From: Mugil cephalus
Lineage: Eukaryota > Chordata > Actinopteri > Mugiliformes > Mugilidae
NCBI RefSeq assembly: GCF_022458985.1
Contig: NC_061772.1
Location: 4,947,501 to 5,011,500 of the forward strand
Length of the DNA: 64,000 nucleotides
Direction of reading: 5' to 3'
The notes beneath the pieces were generated by a model. The model was given only the letters and a program-made list of their open reading frames with translations. It searched no databases and was not told the origin of the DNA. Within the stretch, counting starts at the first letter, position 1. Each line of letters begins with the position of its first letter. Positions 1 through 12,400 of this stretch are shown here, one piece after another. Position numbers and translations under genes: made by a program.

Positions 1-344
1 TGATTTGATCACACACACTGTGGCTGACCTTTAAGAATTATCCATCGTTATTATCTTTGGATAGCACTATACTGTATTTAATGATGTTTCTTCATTAGCT
101 GTAACCCGAGGAACCAGTGCAACACTCAGTGCCTGGAGAGGATCTGATAAGAGACTACTTTATTGCTTCAGTGTATTAGATTCAATCTGCCTGGAAGAGT
201 CCTCATGTATATTTCTTCACTGTATCGTGCATAGAGCAGTTAAAGCTACTGTGAAAGCACCAGCTGGGGACACAGGTGAGTACTTTCAAATGTTAATGCA
301 ATCCCCCTGATGGGGGGTAACATTGCTGAATGAATGAATCTGAC

Positions 345-409
345 CTGATGAGTCCAATAGGCTGGTACTTGTAGAAAACACTGTAGCTGGCCCACTCCTC
401 ATACAGCAG
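345..409 (-). CDS. ano1: anoctamin coding exon 10 (last in window)
   Basis: A 65-base exon after ctttccag, reading [20 protein letters not shown] then I and two bases of Arg, donor GTCAGA. It is the [20 protein letters not shown](V/I)R segment just before the first membrane helix. Three positions that are near-invariant in ANO1/ANO2 are changed (R to S, G to S, D to G). The following KYFGEK... exon was not found in bases 1-344, so it lies outside the window. Confidence 0.92.
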
Positions 410-3400
410 CTGGAAAGAGAATTGGGAATCAATACATACTGTGGTGGCTCATCTAATTTAATTACTAGAGAAAGACAGTTATCATCTGTTTATTTCTCAT
501 TAATCAGTGACACATTATGTATGATGATGGTATCAGGTGTGGCCAACGGAAAAACAACAAGTAATTGCTGTTTCAAATTATTTTCCGTGACACCCATTGC
601 TAATCCAGCAGAAGCAAGTCATCACAAACCCTCCAGTCCATCTATTGGAAGGCAACTGCCACATTGATCAGTGTGAAACAGCACCACATTTTCACACATA
701 AGCTCATCCTCCATTCAGAGTAGTAAGCCTCAAAGTGAGAAATGATGGCTTAACAGATGAAGGCTCGGAGGACGTTCTGAGCCTGAGAGAAAAATAACCT
801 ACTTCCGTTTATACTTTCATTCCCAGATTGCAGGTGAACTTCAATATTGAATATTTTGACATATAATGTGTAGTACTACATGTGTGATCTGTATTTAAAA
901 AACAAAAACAAAGCTAAAACAAAGCTAAAACAAAGGGCCAACTGGGCTTGGTTTCTGGACAATGAAAAGAATTCCCAGACCTATGAGTATGACGCTTTGA
1001 AGTACCAAATTAAAGCTCTTCAGAATGTTAAGAAAAAAATGAGGGGGCTTATTAGACTGTTGCCTTAGTGACACACAGCCTACTGTATAATTATGGAGGC
1101 TGGTAGCAGAGGAGGAGATGACTTCAGTCTCATAAGCGGATCTTTCCAATTGCATTGTTATTTCAGTTCTTTTGGAGAGGGGGAGAGAGGCACAGAAATA
1201 TGTAATGTATGTAATATGTAATAAAAAATAATATGTAATAAAAAATGTGGTTACATGTTATTTGTCAAACTTCATTATTCATTCCTTTTATATTACAAGT
1301 GCTACTGGCATAACTAATTCAGGGACCTATCACCATTACCATTACAAGACTACTAAAAGAAAATTAGTAGGGGATAAATACAAAGGCATGTAAAAGCTGA
1401 AGCAAAGTAGAGCGCACATATTGATTTATGTCACGTTATATGAATTATTTAAAGCCTACTGAATCGAGGGGATTTCAGGAGGCCGGGGTATAAGAAAAAT
1501 CTCATTCTTACCTTCAAATACTTTCAGACTGTTTAGGATGACAGGACGAGCAGAGGAATCAGGAAAGTGGCAACACAGCAATGCTATGCCGGAAAAAGCC
1601 CAACAGTAGCAGTGTGCACACCCAAACACTACATGTCCAGAGAGGTTCTGTGATGCCCTCTAGGCTGCATTTTAAGATCCACTCTCTGTTTAAACCCCAA
1701 CTGCCTCTGGCATCATCCACTCGTCTACTTTGAGACTCCAGACTCAAAATACTGGCTCACCTTTTTGTGAAAATAATATGTCGGGCTCAATGTTCCTGCC
1801 TATGTTGCAACGTGTGCATAGTATATGTAGTGTTATTTTAAAGTCTGCAATGTGCTAAAAAGAAGATAAATGACTATATAATTTGACACAACATATACTG
1901 AAAACAAAGTCAAGCGATTGTAGCGTTTATTTTTTTAATTAGATTTGTTCCCTCCGTGCTTTCTGTGGACCCAATAATGAATGGACTATTATAATTACAT
2001 GGCAACGTGTTGGGGCAGTTCCACCTCCTTCAACATATTAACCAGTTGACTGGCTTTACTTACTTTCCTGTCATTAGGTTCTGCATTCACTCCCTCAATG
2101 TCTCCCTGTAACACACACAAACACACACACACACACACACATACAGTATTTTAATTCAACTCTGCTCATTGTGCGTGTTATGAATGCAATTCTGTGGTGA
2201 TTTTCATATCAAAGACAGTAATTATGTGGGAATATGAAAAAAATACATTTGTCACATGGCCTCAGGGGGAGAGATAGACGTGAAGTGCGATGGCGATACT
2301 CACGTCATGCAGAGGATAAGCAGACATGTAGACACCATTGGCAAGCAGACTGGTGATCCCTGAAAAACATATCCATATTCAGTATGTAATATGAAATAAT
2401 AACAAACACTGAAGATGTGATGGCCAGGTGGTGTTGTGCAGGTCCTATATGTTTTATCAATCCTGTGTATTTTAAAACGTCCAAATTCCAATATCTCTGA
2501 CATATTTTCATGTTTGTGTTGTCAGGCAATGGAACAAGCATGAAATAGTAACTGAAATGCAGCTCACTGAGACTACATGTTGACCAGAAGTCACCAAACG
2601 AGTTCCTACTTTGGTCAGCCATCAAATCATGATGGTGACAAAATCACCACATACAGTATAAGTGAAAGAAAACAGCTGTGCTGGGGTTTTGGAATGAAAT
2701 AAAATGATAACTCAAAGGAAAAATGTCTGCCCTTTCCTGTTTTTCTCACAGATTTTTTAAAAATAATAATTTCATGCTAAAAGCCTCATATGTTTAACTG
2801 CATATCAGCATCAGCCTCGCAAGGTCAGTGATGCTGATTTCAAACAGCAGGTGGCATGTTGAAACTTTTCCAACCAATGAAATTAGAAAGTAGAATTGAT
2901 GTGTTTCATCACAGTACAGTCATAACCTTTATTTCATAGATCAAAAAGTGGGCCACAATGCTTTAAGGATAAGTTTGTTCTGGGAATAACTCTTGATAAC
3001 ATGGCATTCACCAAGTACTGTAATTGCTGAAATCGTGTGAAAAGGCATCGTCTCCAGATTAATAGATGGTAGAATTTATGTCATTATAAAATATTCTAAA
3101 AAGATTTATTATACCGTAAATATATAACATACTGTATATTTAGCTAAATATGTCCCTGAAGGCCTAGTATGGATAATCCCCTGTGGGATAAATAAAGAAT
3201 GATCTTGATTATCTTATCTTAATCCCCTACATGCTTTTACTAGAACCATATGTGCCTGTGTAAAATGAATGCAGAATTAATTCAGGTGACTTTACTTCTG
3301 GAACTTTCGCGTTCAAAATACTCCTTTGTGAGATCATGTGTCAGAGTTTGATCTGCCAAGCAAAGGGGAACTCAGGTGGGCCCAGATTTAGGAAAGTCAT

Positions 3401-6400
3401 CAATTGTTTACTTCATATGTTGCATAGCATATATATAGACTGAGACAATCACACATTCTGCACCCCTTTATGGTTGAATTAAAAGGAGGGACCCAGAGTA
3501 AATGCATATTAATGTATATTAACTATGGCAGTTCTCATACCCATGGAGTATTTGGCTTTTGTGCATTTTGTCCTCTTCAACACCTCAAAGACCTGGAAAT
3601 ACAAACACACACACACATTATGCTTTCAGCAACTGACCAGATTCAGTCTTAAAAATATCAGGATATAATGTAAATGAAAAGGATGAGCTGAATATTTTTG
3701 TGTGTGATGGCTCATACATCTCAGTCTCGTGTGTGTAGAAAATGTTCCACACACATTAGGTGGAGAGGTGGAATTCTTTTATCTGATTTTTTAACAGGAT
3801 TAACCTTCTAATCATTTATCTGGTGAAACAGATACTTACTATTGAGCTCCTGGTCTTGCTATCAAAGAACCTATCCCTGTCAGACAGGTCAAATCTGGCA
3901 ATAAAAAAAACAAAACAGACACAGTTTCAGTTACAATAAAATCAAAATATGTTATAAATGCACCAATTAAGAGTTTCAAAGTACAATGCAAAAGCTGATC
4001 CAGTGTCTTTAGATTTTTTAAGAGTGCAGTATCTCAGCTGGTCCTAGGATTGCACTCGTCCAGACAGGGATCTCAGATATTGTTTCCTAGCATCTGCTGG
4101 AGCCAACCTTTCTATATGGGGCTCATAGTATCACAGTGTTTGTCCTATGAGCCCAGTCAGTGTTTCAGCATTCCTATAGTTCCTTGTTCTCAGCTCTTGT
4201 TCTTGTTGAAGTCCCTCACTTTTCATTTTTCCCCTAGTTCACCAGCCCCTGGTACAGACCTAAATGACCTGGGACAATGTCACTAGCTGTTTACCAGCTA
4301 ATGTTAGCATGCTACTGTATTTGGCCATGCACTTGCAGACATCTGGTTATTCCTAAACCTTTATTCATATTCCACAGCAACAGATGTTGATGTCTTAAGC
4401 TTAACTCATGACAAATACATCAGCCTAAAACTGATCTTGTGATATATGACTTAACAGTGTGCATGCTAATGCTTGCCTGATATGTAGGGACACTGAGTAT
4501 CAGGATCCCACAGGTGTGACACTCTTAAAACTGATGCTTCACAATTTATTGCCTGCATGTCCTTAAGGTGTGTCCCCAGAAATTATATAATTTCATTAAA
4601 GACCAGTTAAGAAGAACAGAAACCAGACTAGACTAGATAAGTCAAAGGGACATAATGTGCTTTGAAAGACTATGTTGTACTGTAATTCACAACTGGGCTT
4701 ACTGTCAGCAAGCCTGCAGGTTAGTTGAGAATTTATGGAAATTAAGTGACGGATAAGACGTGGAGGGAGATCTGTTAGTCAGCGCTGTAAATATAGCTGC
4801 TCACTGCCCACACTACATGGCAAGACATCCTCCCTCTCTGCCTTTGAAAGGAATCTCTTTAGTTGGCAATGAACAAAAAACATATGCGAGCCATGACATG
4901 ATCCAGTCAATTGTTATTCTCAAGGGAGTTATTCCTTGCCACTGTCACTTTCATGCTTGCATGACAGGTTTTGTGAAGTGTCTTGAGACAATTTGCATTG
5001 TTATTAAAGCTAGATAAAATATATAAATATAGATAAAATTGAATTGAACTGAGCTGAACTATGAGAAAATGTTGTCATTTATAAACCAGACTAGTATTTG
5101 TTTGAAAAGTAAGTTGACTGATAACAGCTTCATCAAGTAGTATCTGAAAACACCATTTTATCCTTGATGCCATGCTCTATAGTCAAAAAAAAAAGCTCCA
5201 CTCACATGCTGAGAGATTTTTTAATCCAATTTACACCTCTGTGGTGACACACTGTACAACACCATTCAAGTGTATGCGCCACTACATCCAGGTTTTCTGT
5301 CTTTGAAATTCACATTTTAAAATTACACAGCCGATTGGGAGCAACATTATCATTCATTTCAAGTTGTGTTTCTGGCTAATCATGGACTCAGATCCAGTGT
5401 TCATCTTTTAACTCTTTCAGAAACTGGCTGCTAAATGCTTCAGTCTGTTCACCAGCTGCTTGATAACTGTCTACCTGCTACTTGTATTTTCTACTGAGCT
5501 GGCAGAGTACACTGGGTTTATGGAGTCACCTGCAAACCAGGGTGGAGCTCTTCACGGTTTGAAAACAATGTGGTGTATTTTGAGGGGCGGGACTTAACTG
5601 GAAGCAAAAGATCGCACAATAGCCTGTAAACAGCGGTTAGCATATTTCAAAGGACTGTTTTGGCAAGAATGGATGAGGAAAACACATATTTTAGAGAACA
5701 TACTAATACAGTCACTCCCCGAGACCATGACTGTTATTTTTAAATGTTGACTCTGACTGATGGGGCGACGATCCCTACACTCTCACTCACTGGATGGACG
5801 ATTTGATCCAATGAGGACACAGAGGGGACGAAGTCTGGTCTGTCTTTATCAAGTGAAGCCTCTCCAACAAAGATATTACAACAAGTAAGTGGAGCCACTG
5901 TGGAGGGTAACGTAGTAAATGCAACTTCTGCTTGGACACCCATGAAGCACACAGCTAACATTGTGTTACTCAGAGGTTAGCATTAGCATTAACGTGTAAC
6001 AAGACCTAAATAAACATTAACTTAATGTAATTTCAGTCACGATGTATTCTAACCCATAATATTATACAGGCTGAAACTGATGAGGCATTACATATTAACA
6101 TCCTGTCTTTTAATCGGGAAAGTCAAACCAAAGTTGTCTACGACTGGCAGTGGCTGGTATGTGATGAAACTTCAAGTTGATGTTTTTGATTTTACAGTTG
6201 TGGCTCAGCATCAGCACAAAAAATGTTGTGATCCTCTTACATTCTAGCACTGCTAAATATCCAAGGATCCATTTTAAACTGCTGTATTCTGTAATTTAAA
6301 ATGCCTAACATTAGGTGGGAAATAATAATAATGGTAATGATCAACGAATTACAGAAATACTGAAAGTGGGATCTAATGTCTTTAACTGCAGCATTCTGTT

Positions 6401-9400
6401 AATGTTTCAGCCCTTGATTGTATTTTATGGGATGATTGTTTTCTCCTCCAGTGGGCATGGCCCCTCAGAGTACAACATGATGTGCTTTGTCTCTTGTACC
6501 AATTAATTTCAGTAGCAAAAAGTTTGATTAGTTCAGTTTGAAAGAAATATTATTTGGGCATATACTACCTGGAATACATTTGTGACTATATATGAATGTC
6601 TTTACAATCAAACTTAAGCTAAAACCATTTCAGTGAGTTAGTCCGGTGTCCATGGGAACATTTTATCTTCACTGTGGGCACACAACTCAGGCAGGTGACA
6701 TACAGATTCTATGCAAAGATGTAACAAGTCACATTTCACAAAATTACAGTCAATTTGAACGTCTTTGCTACCGAAAACAGAGCGTGAGAGGGAGATTTAC
6801 TCACAGGTGCTGCTTCTCTCTGGAGAATGGATGAGAGAGGGGTTTGACACTTTGAGGTCGGTTGGCATCTACTTGTGGATGGAGAGGAGCTGTGATTTTG
6901 TGAATGAACATCCTTATCTTCTCCACCACATTGCTGCCCTGTTTCACATCATAAACCTGCAAAGGGACAAATATGTAAAATTGCTCTTACATAACAAATG
7001 TGTATAGATCATGGAGCAGAGGCAATTTGTCAGTTTTTCCAAACAACTATATTCACTTATTCACTCAAAGAGGGTTTGGATAAAGGGATGATTCCCTTCT
7101 GTTTTTATATTTTATATCAAGTGTATGTTAGATAAGAGATAGGTGAAAATGTTTTGAAAGCAGATTGCATATTGTCCATAACCAGAATAAGAGACACAGA
7201 GTGGTAAGCAAATGATGCATATAGTGGAAGTGGGATTTTTGTGGGATTCATGTACCTTGCATTTTGCACTCTAAATAATCAAACTGTTGGATAATCAAAA
7301 CTTTTGACAGGTGATCAGACTTGGTTTTTATGGGACACTTTTGTCAACCTTAAGAAAAAGAAAAGCAGCCTTCAAAACATTTAATGTATTGATGATCTTG
7401 AGCCAATTCACTCAGCTTCAGACGAACATAGATGCAACAAGTATACATCTGTTACATAGACAGCTTACCTTCTTTGTCGGCATCTTGAGCTTCATGAACT
7501 CAGCCTCTCGGCACAAAATGTTCCAAGGAGCGTGGATCTTCAGGAAGCCAATTCCAGGAATTTTACTCTGAAATTCAGTGTTTTCACATTTTAATGGCAG
7601 CAGATACAGTTTATGTGCATCCTAAACTTTACGAACCACATCTGTTAATAACATTTATAGGAACTCATCTTCATGCTGCTTTTCTGTTTGAATATTTTCT
7701 GTCTGGTGGAGTCACAGGATTACTCTCAGCGTCCACTCCAGCACAAGCACTTCAGCACAAGTGTATTACTGCATGAGATCTCTGTCTGTAAATCCACTAA
7801 TGTTACATAAAGCATTGCCACTTTCTCAGCTCCTTTCAGCTCTGCGCAATGTTCTGTCTGGGTCCAAAAATACATCAGCACAAAGTGAAACGAGGTGGCT
7901 TACTGTGTATACAGAGATTTACATTGTATCAAGACAAAGGTTTGTTGTGTTTGAATTATTTTCCTTATTCTCAGCTCTTGTCCATTAACGCTTAGTTCTT
8001 GTTGAAGTCCCTCACTTCTCATTTTCCCCCTGGTTCTCCAGCACCTGACACAGACATTGTTGACCTGAGACAATGTTACTTGACAGTGCTTTTATATTAT
8101 ATTTTACTTCTTAATTTCCAGTACTATTTACCAGCTAATGTTAGCATGCTAAGGTTGTTGGCCATGCACTTGCAGACATCAGGTTATTCCGAAATCTTTA
8201 TTCATATTCCACAGCAACATATGTTGATGTCTTAAGCTCAACTCATGACGACAGCAGCTTTAAGCTGATCTTGTGATATATGACTTAACAGTGTGCATGC
8301 CAGTGCTTGCCTGATATGTAGGCACACTGAGTATCAGGATCGCACAGGTTTTCCTCTCCTTAATGATGCTTCACATTTTATTGCCTGTATGTCCTTAAGT
8401 TGTGTCCCCAGAAATTATATAATTATATTAAAGACCACTTAAGGAAAATAGAAAGAAGACTAGACTAGATTAAGATGTCTGTCTGTAAATCCACTAATGT
8501 TACATAAAGCATTACCCCTTTCTCGACACCTTTCGGCTCTACACAATGTTCTATCTGGGTCCAGAAATACATCAAGACATAGTGAAACAAGGTGGCTTAT
8601 TGTGTTCATACAGAGATTTACATTTTTATCAAGACAAATGTTTGTTCTGTTTGCTGATGACACTGAATGTAAATTGTAAACTGAAATGAAAAGAGTTCCT
8701 TCAATTGGAAATGATAGAGTAAATAATTATTAATAGGAATATGTGTATGTGTGTTTATTTGTTATATATTCTAAATTTGTGCAGAAGGTCATCTGATTTA
8801 TGCTCTTTGAGGTGGTATTAATAGGTCTGTTTTTTTGTTTTTTTTAACAGTTTTAACATGCTGACAGATGGAAAGAAGTAACTGAAATGTTTGAGACTGC
8901 CACTTTAATTTCAGTAAATCCATTATTTTGTCATACAAGGCTAAAACATCTCTATCCATCCACACCTAAACTAATCCACACCAGTAACGTGATGTTTCCG
9001 TTACCCACACTGAGTTAATAAATGAATTTTCTAGAACATATCAGGGACCCAGCTTCCTAACCTTAGTAGTTTGATCATGATTTTACTGGATGATGATTCA
9101 CCGTGTGAAGACTTTGTTTATCTCAGTTTGGCTTTTCCACAGAAACATGACAAAAACACAGTTGCTCCGTTCCTGAAAACAAATCTCTTTTGAACCATGG
9201 GCCTACTCACATAGCACATACAGAGCTGTGACACAAGATCTACCAGGAATATTGTCCAGCAAACATCCCTGTTTAGACAAGAACTGATAGAAAATAAACA
9301 TAAAAATGTCAAAGTAAAACTCTGGACTCGGTTCAAAGATAAGGATGAATTAAAAAAAAAAAAACAACTAGGTCATCATAGGCAGCAGCTTCTGTTCTAT

Positions 9401-12400
9401 TCACCACTTCTGTTTTTTCATGTTATCAAAATGACAACATGACATCAACTAAAGATGCGTGTGTATTTATGTGTGTTTAAGGCAGCTGATATGTCACACA
9501 AATAGTTTACATTTGTCTGTCAAGCAACAGTTTTAATTCATGGGATTAGTCACTTTGTAATGCAGAGTAAAAATGATTCAAACTTACTGGATGTTCCAAA
9601 TTTGCACGGTTTGTTTTTATATTGAAAAATGTTGATTACACCTACAGCATTATACAACCTGTGAAATAACTGTAAAACCCTAATATCAGTTGATCTGTTT
9701 CACTTCTACCCATGGGTTCTTAGTATCCCTCTGTATCATTTGTAATAAACTATGTATTTGCTTTTCAAAAAGTAATTTTGGAAGCTCAGTGCTTGTTACT
9801 TTTAATTTTGCCAGGGGGATTCTGCTTTTCCTTGGCTTTCCAGTAAATGTTTTCAAGTTAACAAATCCGATCTTATGTAAATCATTTGACCTTTGATGTT
9901 GTTAGAAGCATTACGGACTGTCTCCTTTTCTGCAATGCAAAGCAACAGTACTAAGAAGGCCTGCGCTTTTGCATATATTTCGTAGAAAACGCTTCAACAA
10001 CATGTCTCCAGTACAGGTGAATACCTCTGAGGCAATTCCAAGTTTTAATTTAAAATCGTTTTTCTGACTGTAAACTGTCATTTCCTGCAGCTCAACTTGT
10101 TTTAATAATTTAATTGTATATTGATTTACTTAATATTTGTTTTTTTTTTAAGTGAATGCACTCAAACATTTTTTTTTTGTATGAACATCGGATCAGCTTA
10201 ACTGGTTAGTCAAGAAATGTCCTTTGTGACAATACAAATGTAGTTGAGCCATATGACAATCTTTGCAAAAGATCAGCTGTGAAAACACAAATGTTAATGT
10301 GCCGTGCATTCCCACCCTTCTCACCTCTTCATCCTTTTCCAGCTCTAGCCCCGTCTCCAACAGGTTTTCCTCAAACTCCTCCCGCCTGAAGCGCTTGTCA
10401 TCCTCATGATAGTCATTTCTCTGCTCCTGGGCAGCGATTTCTGGGTCTTCCTTTGGCTGCAGTGGGGCTCTGCTGCTCCTCATACTCATGCTGCGGCGAA
10501 GCCGTCGTATGAAGTTATTCTCACCAAATTTGGATGACTGCCGCCGGATGCTGCTGGGCTTTTGGATACTGTATGCCAGCACATAGTCCACACGCCGCCG
10601 CCCATCAGAGAAATACGGGCCTAATGACGAGCCATTAAGAGTCTTCATGGGCTAGAGAGAGAGAGAGAGAGAGAGATTATAGATTCCACTTAGGTTAGAA
10701 ACTGTTCTTACTCCATCTTACTAAATTAAAATAGGGACATTAGGAATAACGCTACCCCCAGACTTTTAACAGGTACTAAGAGACACAATCACACTACACA
10801 AAGTTTTAGAATTTTAATTATTTTATGACACTATGCTAGTTTTTGAAGCCTTTTTAAAGTGGTATATGATACCTGAGATCAGGTGCCTACTTCTTTGTTA
10901 AGTTGTGGAACTCACTTATGGCAATTTGCAATTTTCAGTAATTCAGTCTAAGTAATGCAGTCTAACAATATATATTTTTCTTCCCAACTAACTAATACTA
11001 ATACATACTGTATTACACAGGACAATGATAGCAATGTCACTGACACAATATATCTTATTTATCTAATACATCCAAAGTGAGGATAGTCTTCTTGGTGCTC
11101 GTGCACCAGGCCCATCAGCAGGCAGCTGAAAATAATGTGTGCATGTCCCGTACCCTTTAACGAGCTGTGGGGCACCAGCTGATGGCAGCCAATAAAATGT
11201 AATCAATTTAACGTCCATCAAGACATTGTAATTGAGTAATTGGTCGGTTGAGTATCAGGGTAACCAAATGAACCAAGTGGACAATTTATGAAAATATTTA
11301 GATAGATGTAGCAGTTTAGAGCATAAATACGAGATTAAATGAGAGGATTTTAATATAATTCATTCATATATAATTCAGCCACTCCTTCAGTCCAAGAGGT
11401 TAATAGCGCTAAGTTTTGAAGATGCTGTAGTGTTGCCAAAAAGCCACTCTTCTGTTTTCCATGCAATTCACAATACTACAGAACGCAGCCAGAGCATTCA
11501 CAAGAACCGGTCAGAGAGATCACCCTTTTTTAAACGATACACTTTTAAACGTCAACATTCCTGTTATTGATATGCTTATTTTTATTATTGGTGAAAGGTT
11601 TAGCTTCAACATTTACACCTTGATAGCACAATACCATACACTTACATAGCCAAGAGAAAAATCACTTTTAATGACAATGACAACAATGAGTCCACAGTTG
11701 AGGTATTTTTTAAAAAAAAAAATTTCCAAAGAGTATCAACTTCATGGAGAAAAGGAAGAGTCGTTTCGAAGAGGAAGGAGAAGTGACACTGATTTGACTT
11801 TGTGACTTCTTTGTCTATTGTTTCCACTTGTGAAAGACTTTAACAATGTGTGTTCCTCGTGTGGATGGTACACAGTGCGGTACGCCAGCCGCACGAGAAA
11901 AAAAACGTTGCAGCTGGTCATCAAGACTTCCCCACTTCCACATCTGGACAAGATCTACTCGAGCCGTCTCCTCCAACGAGCCACAAAGATCCCCAGGGAC
12001 CCCACTCGCCCAGGACACTCTGATCAGCAGCCTCCAATCTGCTAGACCCGCACCAACAGACTCAAGCACAGCTTTTTCCCCAGGAACATTAAACCACCCA
12101 CGATCAGTTTTTCTGTATGGAAATACCTATACTATTGTATAGGTATTTGAGTTGATATCCGACATTGATGTTTACATGCTGATAAACAGACAATTACACG
12201 GTACTACACACAGATCAGGCAATCCATTGTCAATATAATAGTCATTAACTCTGCGTGAATGTGTGTGCATACCATATCACACGCACACACTCACAAACAC
12301 TTAACACACTTATGTTCAGCTCTCTCTCAGCAGGAAGTTGTCACAGCTGAAAAGGTCAGAGATCCCTTCTCAGAGGCCATTTGAGGATGTGGTGGTGTAT

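Noticed and set aside
1498..1530. Possible 17-base exon bounded by cag and GTAAGA on the minus strand
   Set aside because: It has no counterpart in anoctamins, and exons 9 and 10 already join in phase without it.
11815..12142. Overlapping open frames on both strands, up to 98 codons
   Set aside because: Explained by a decayed LINE ORF2 fragment on the plus strand.
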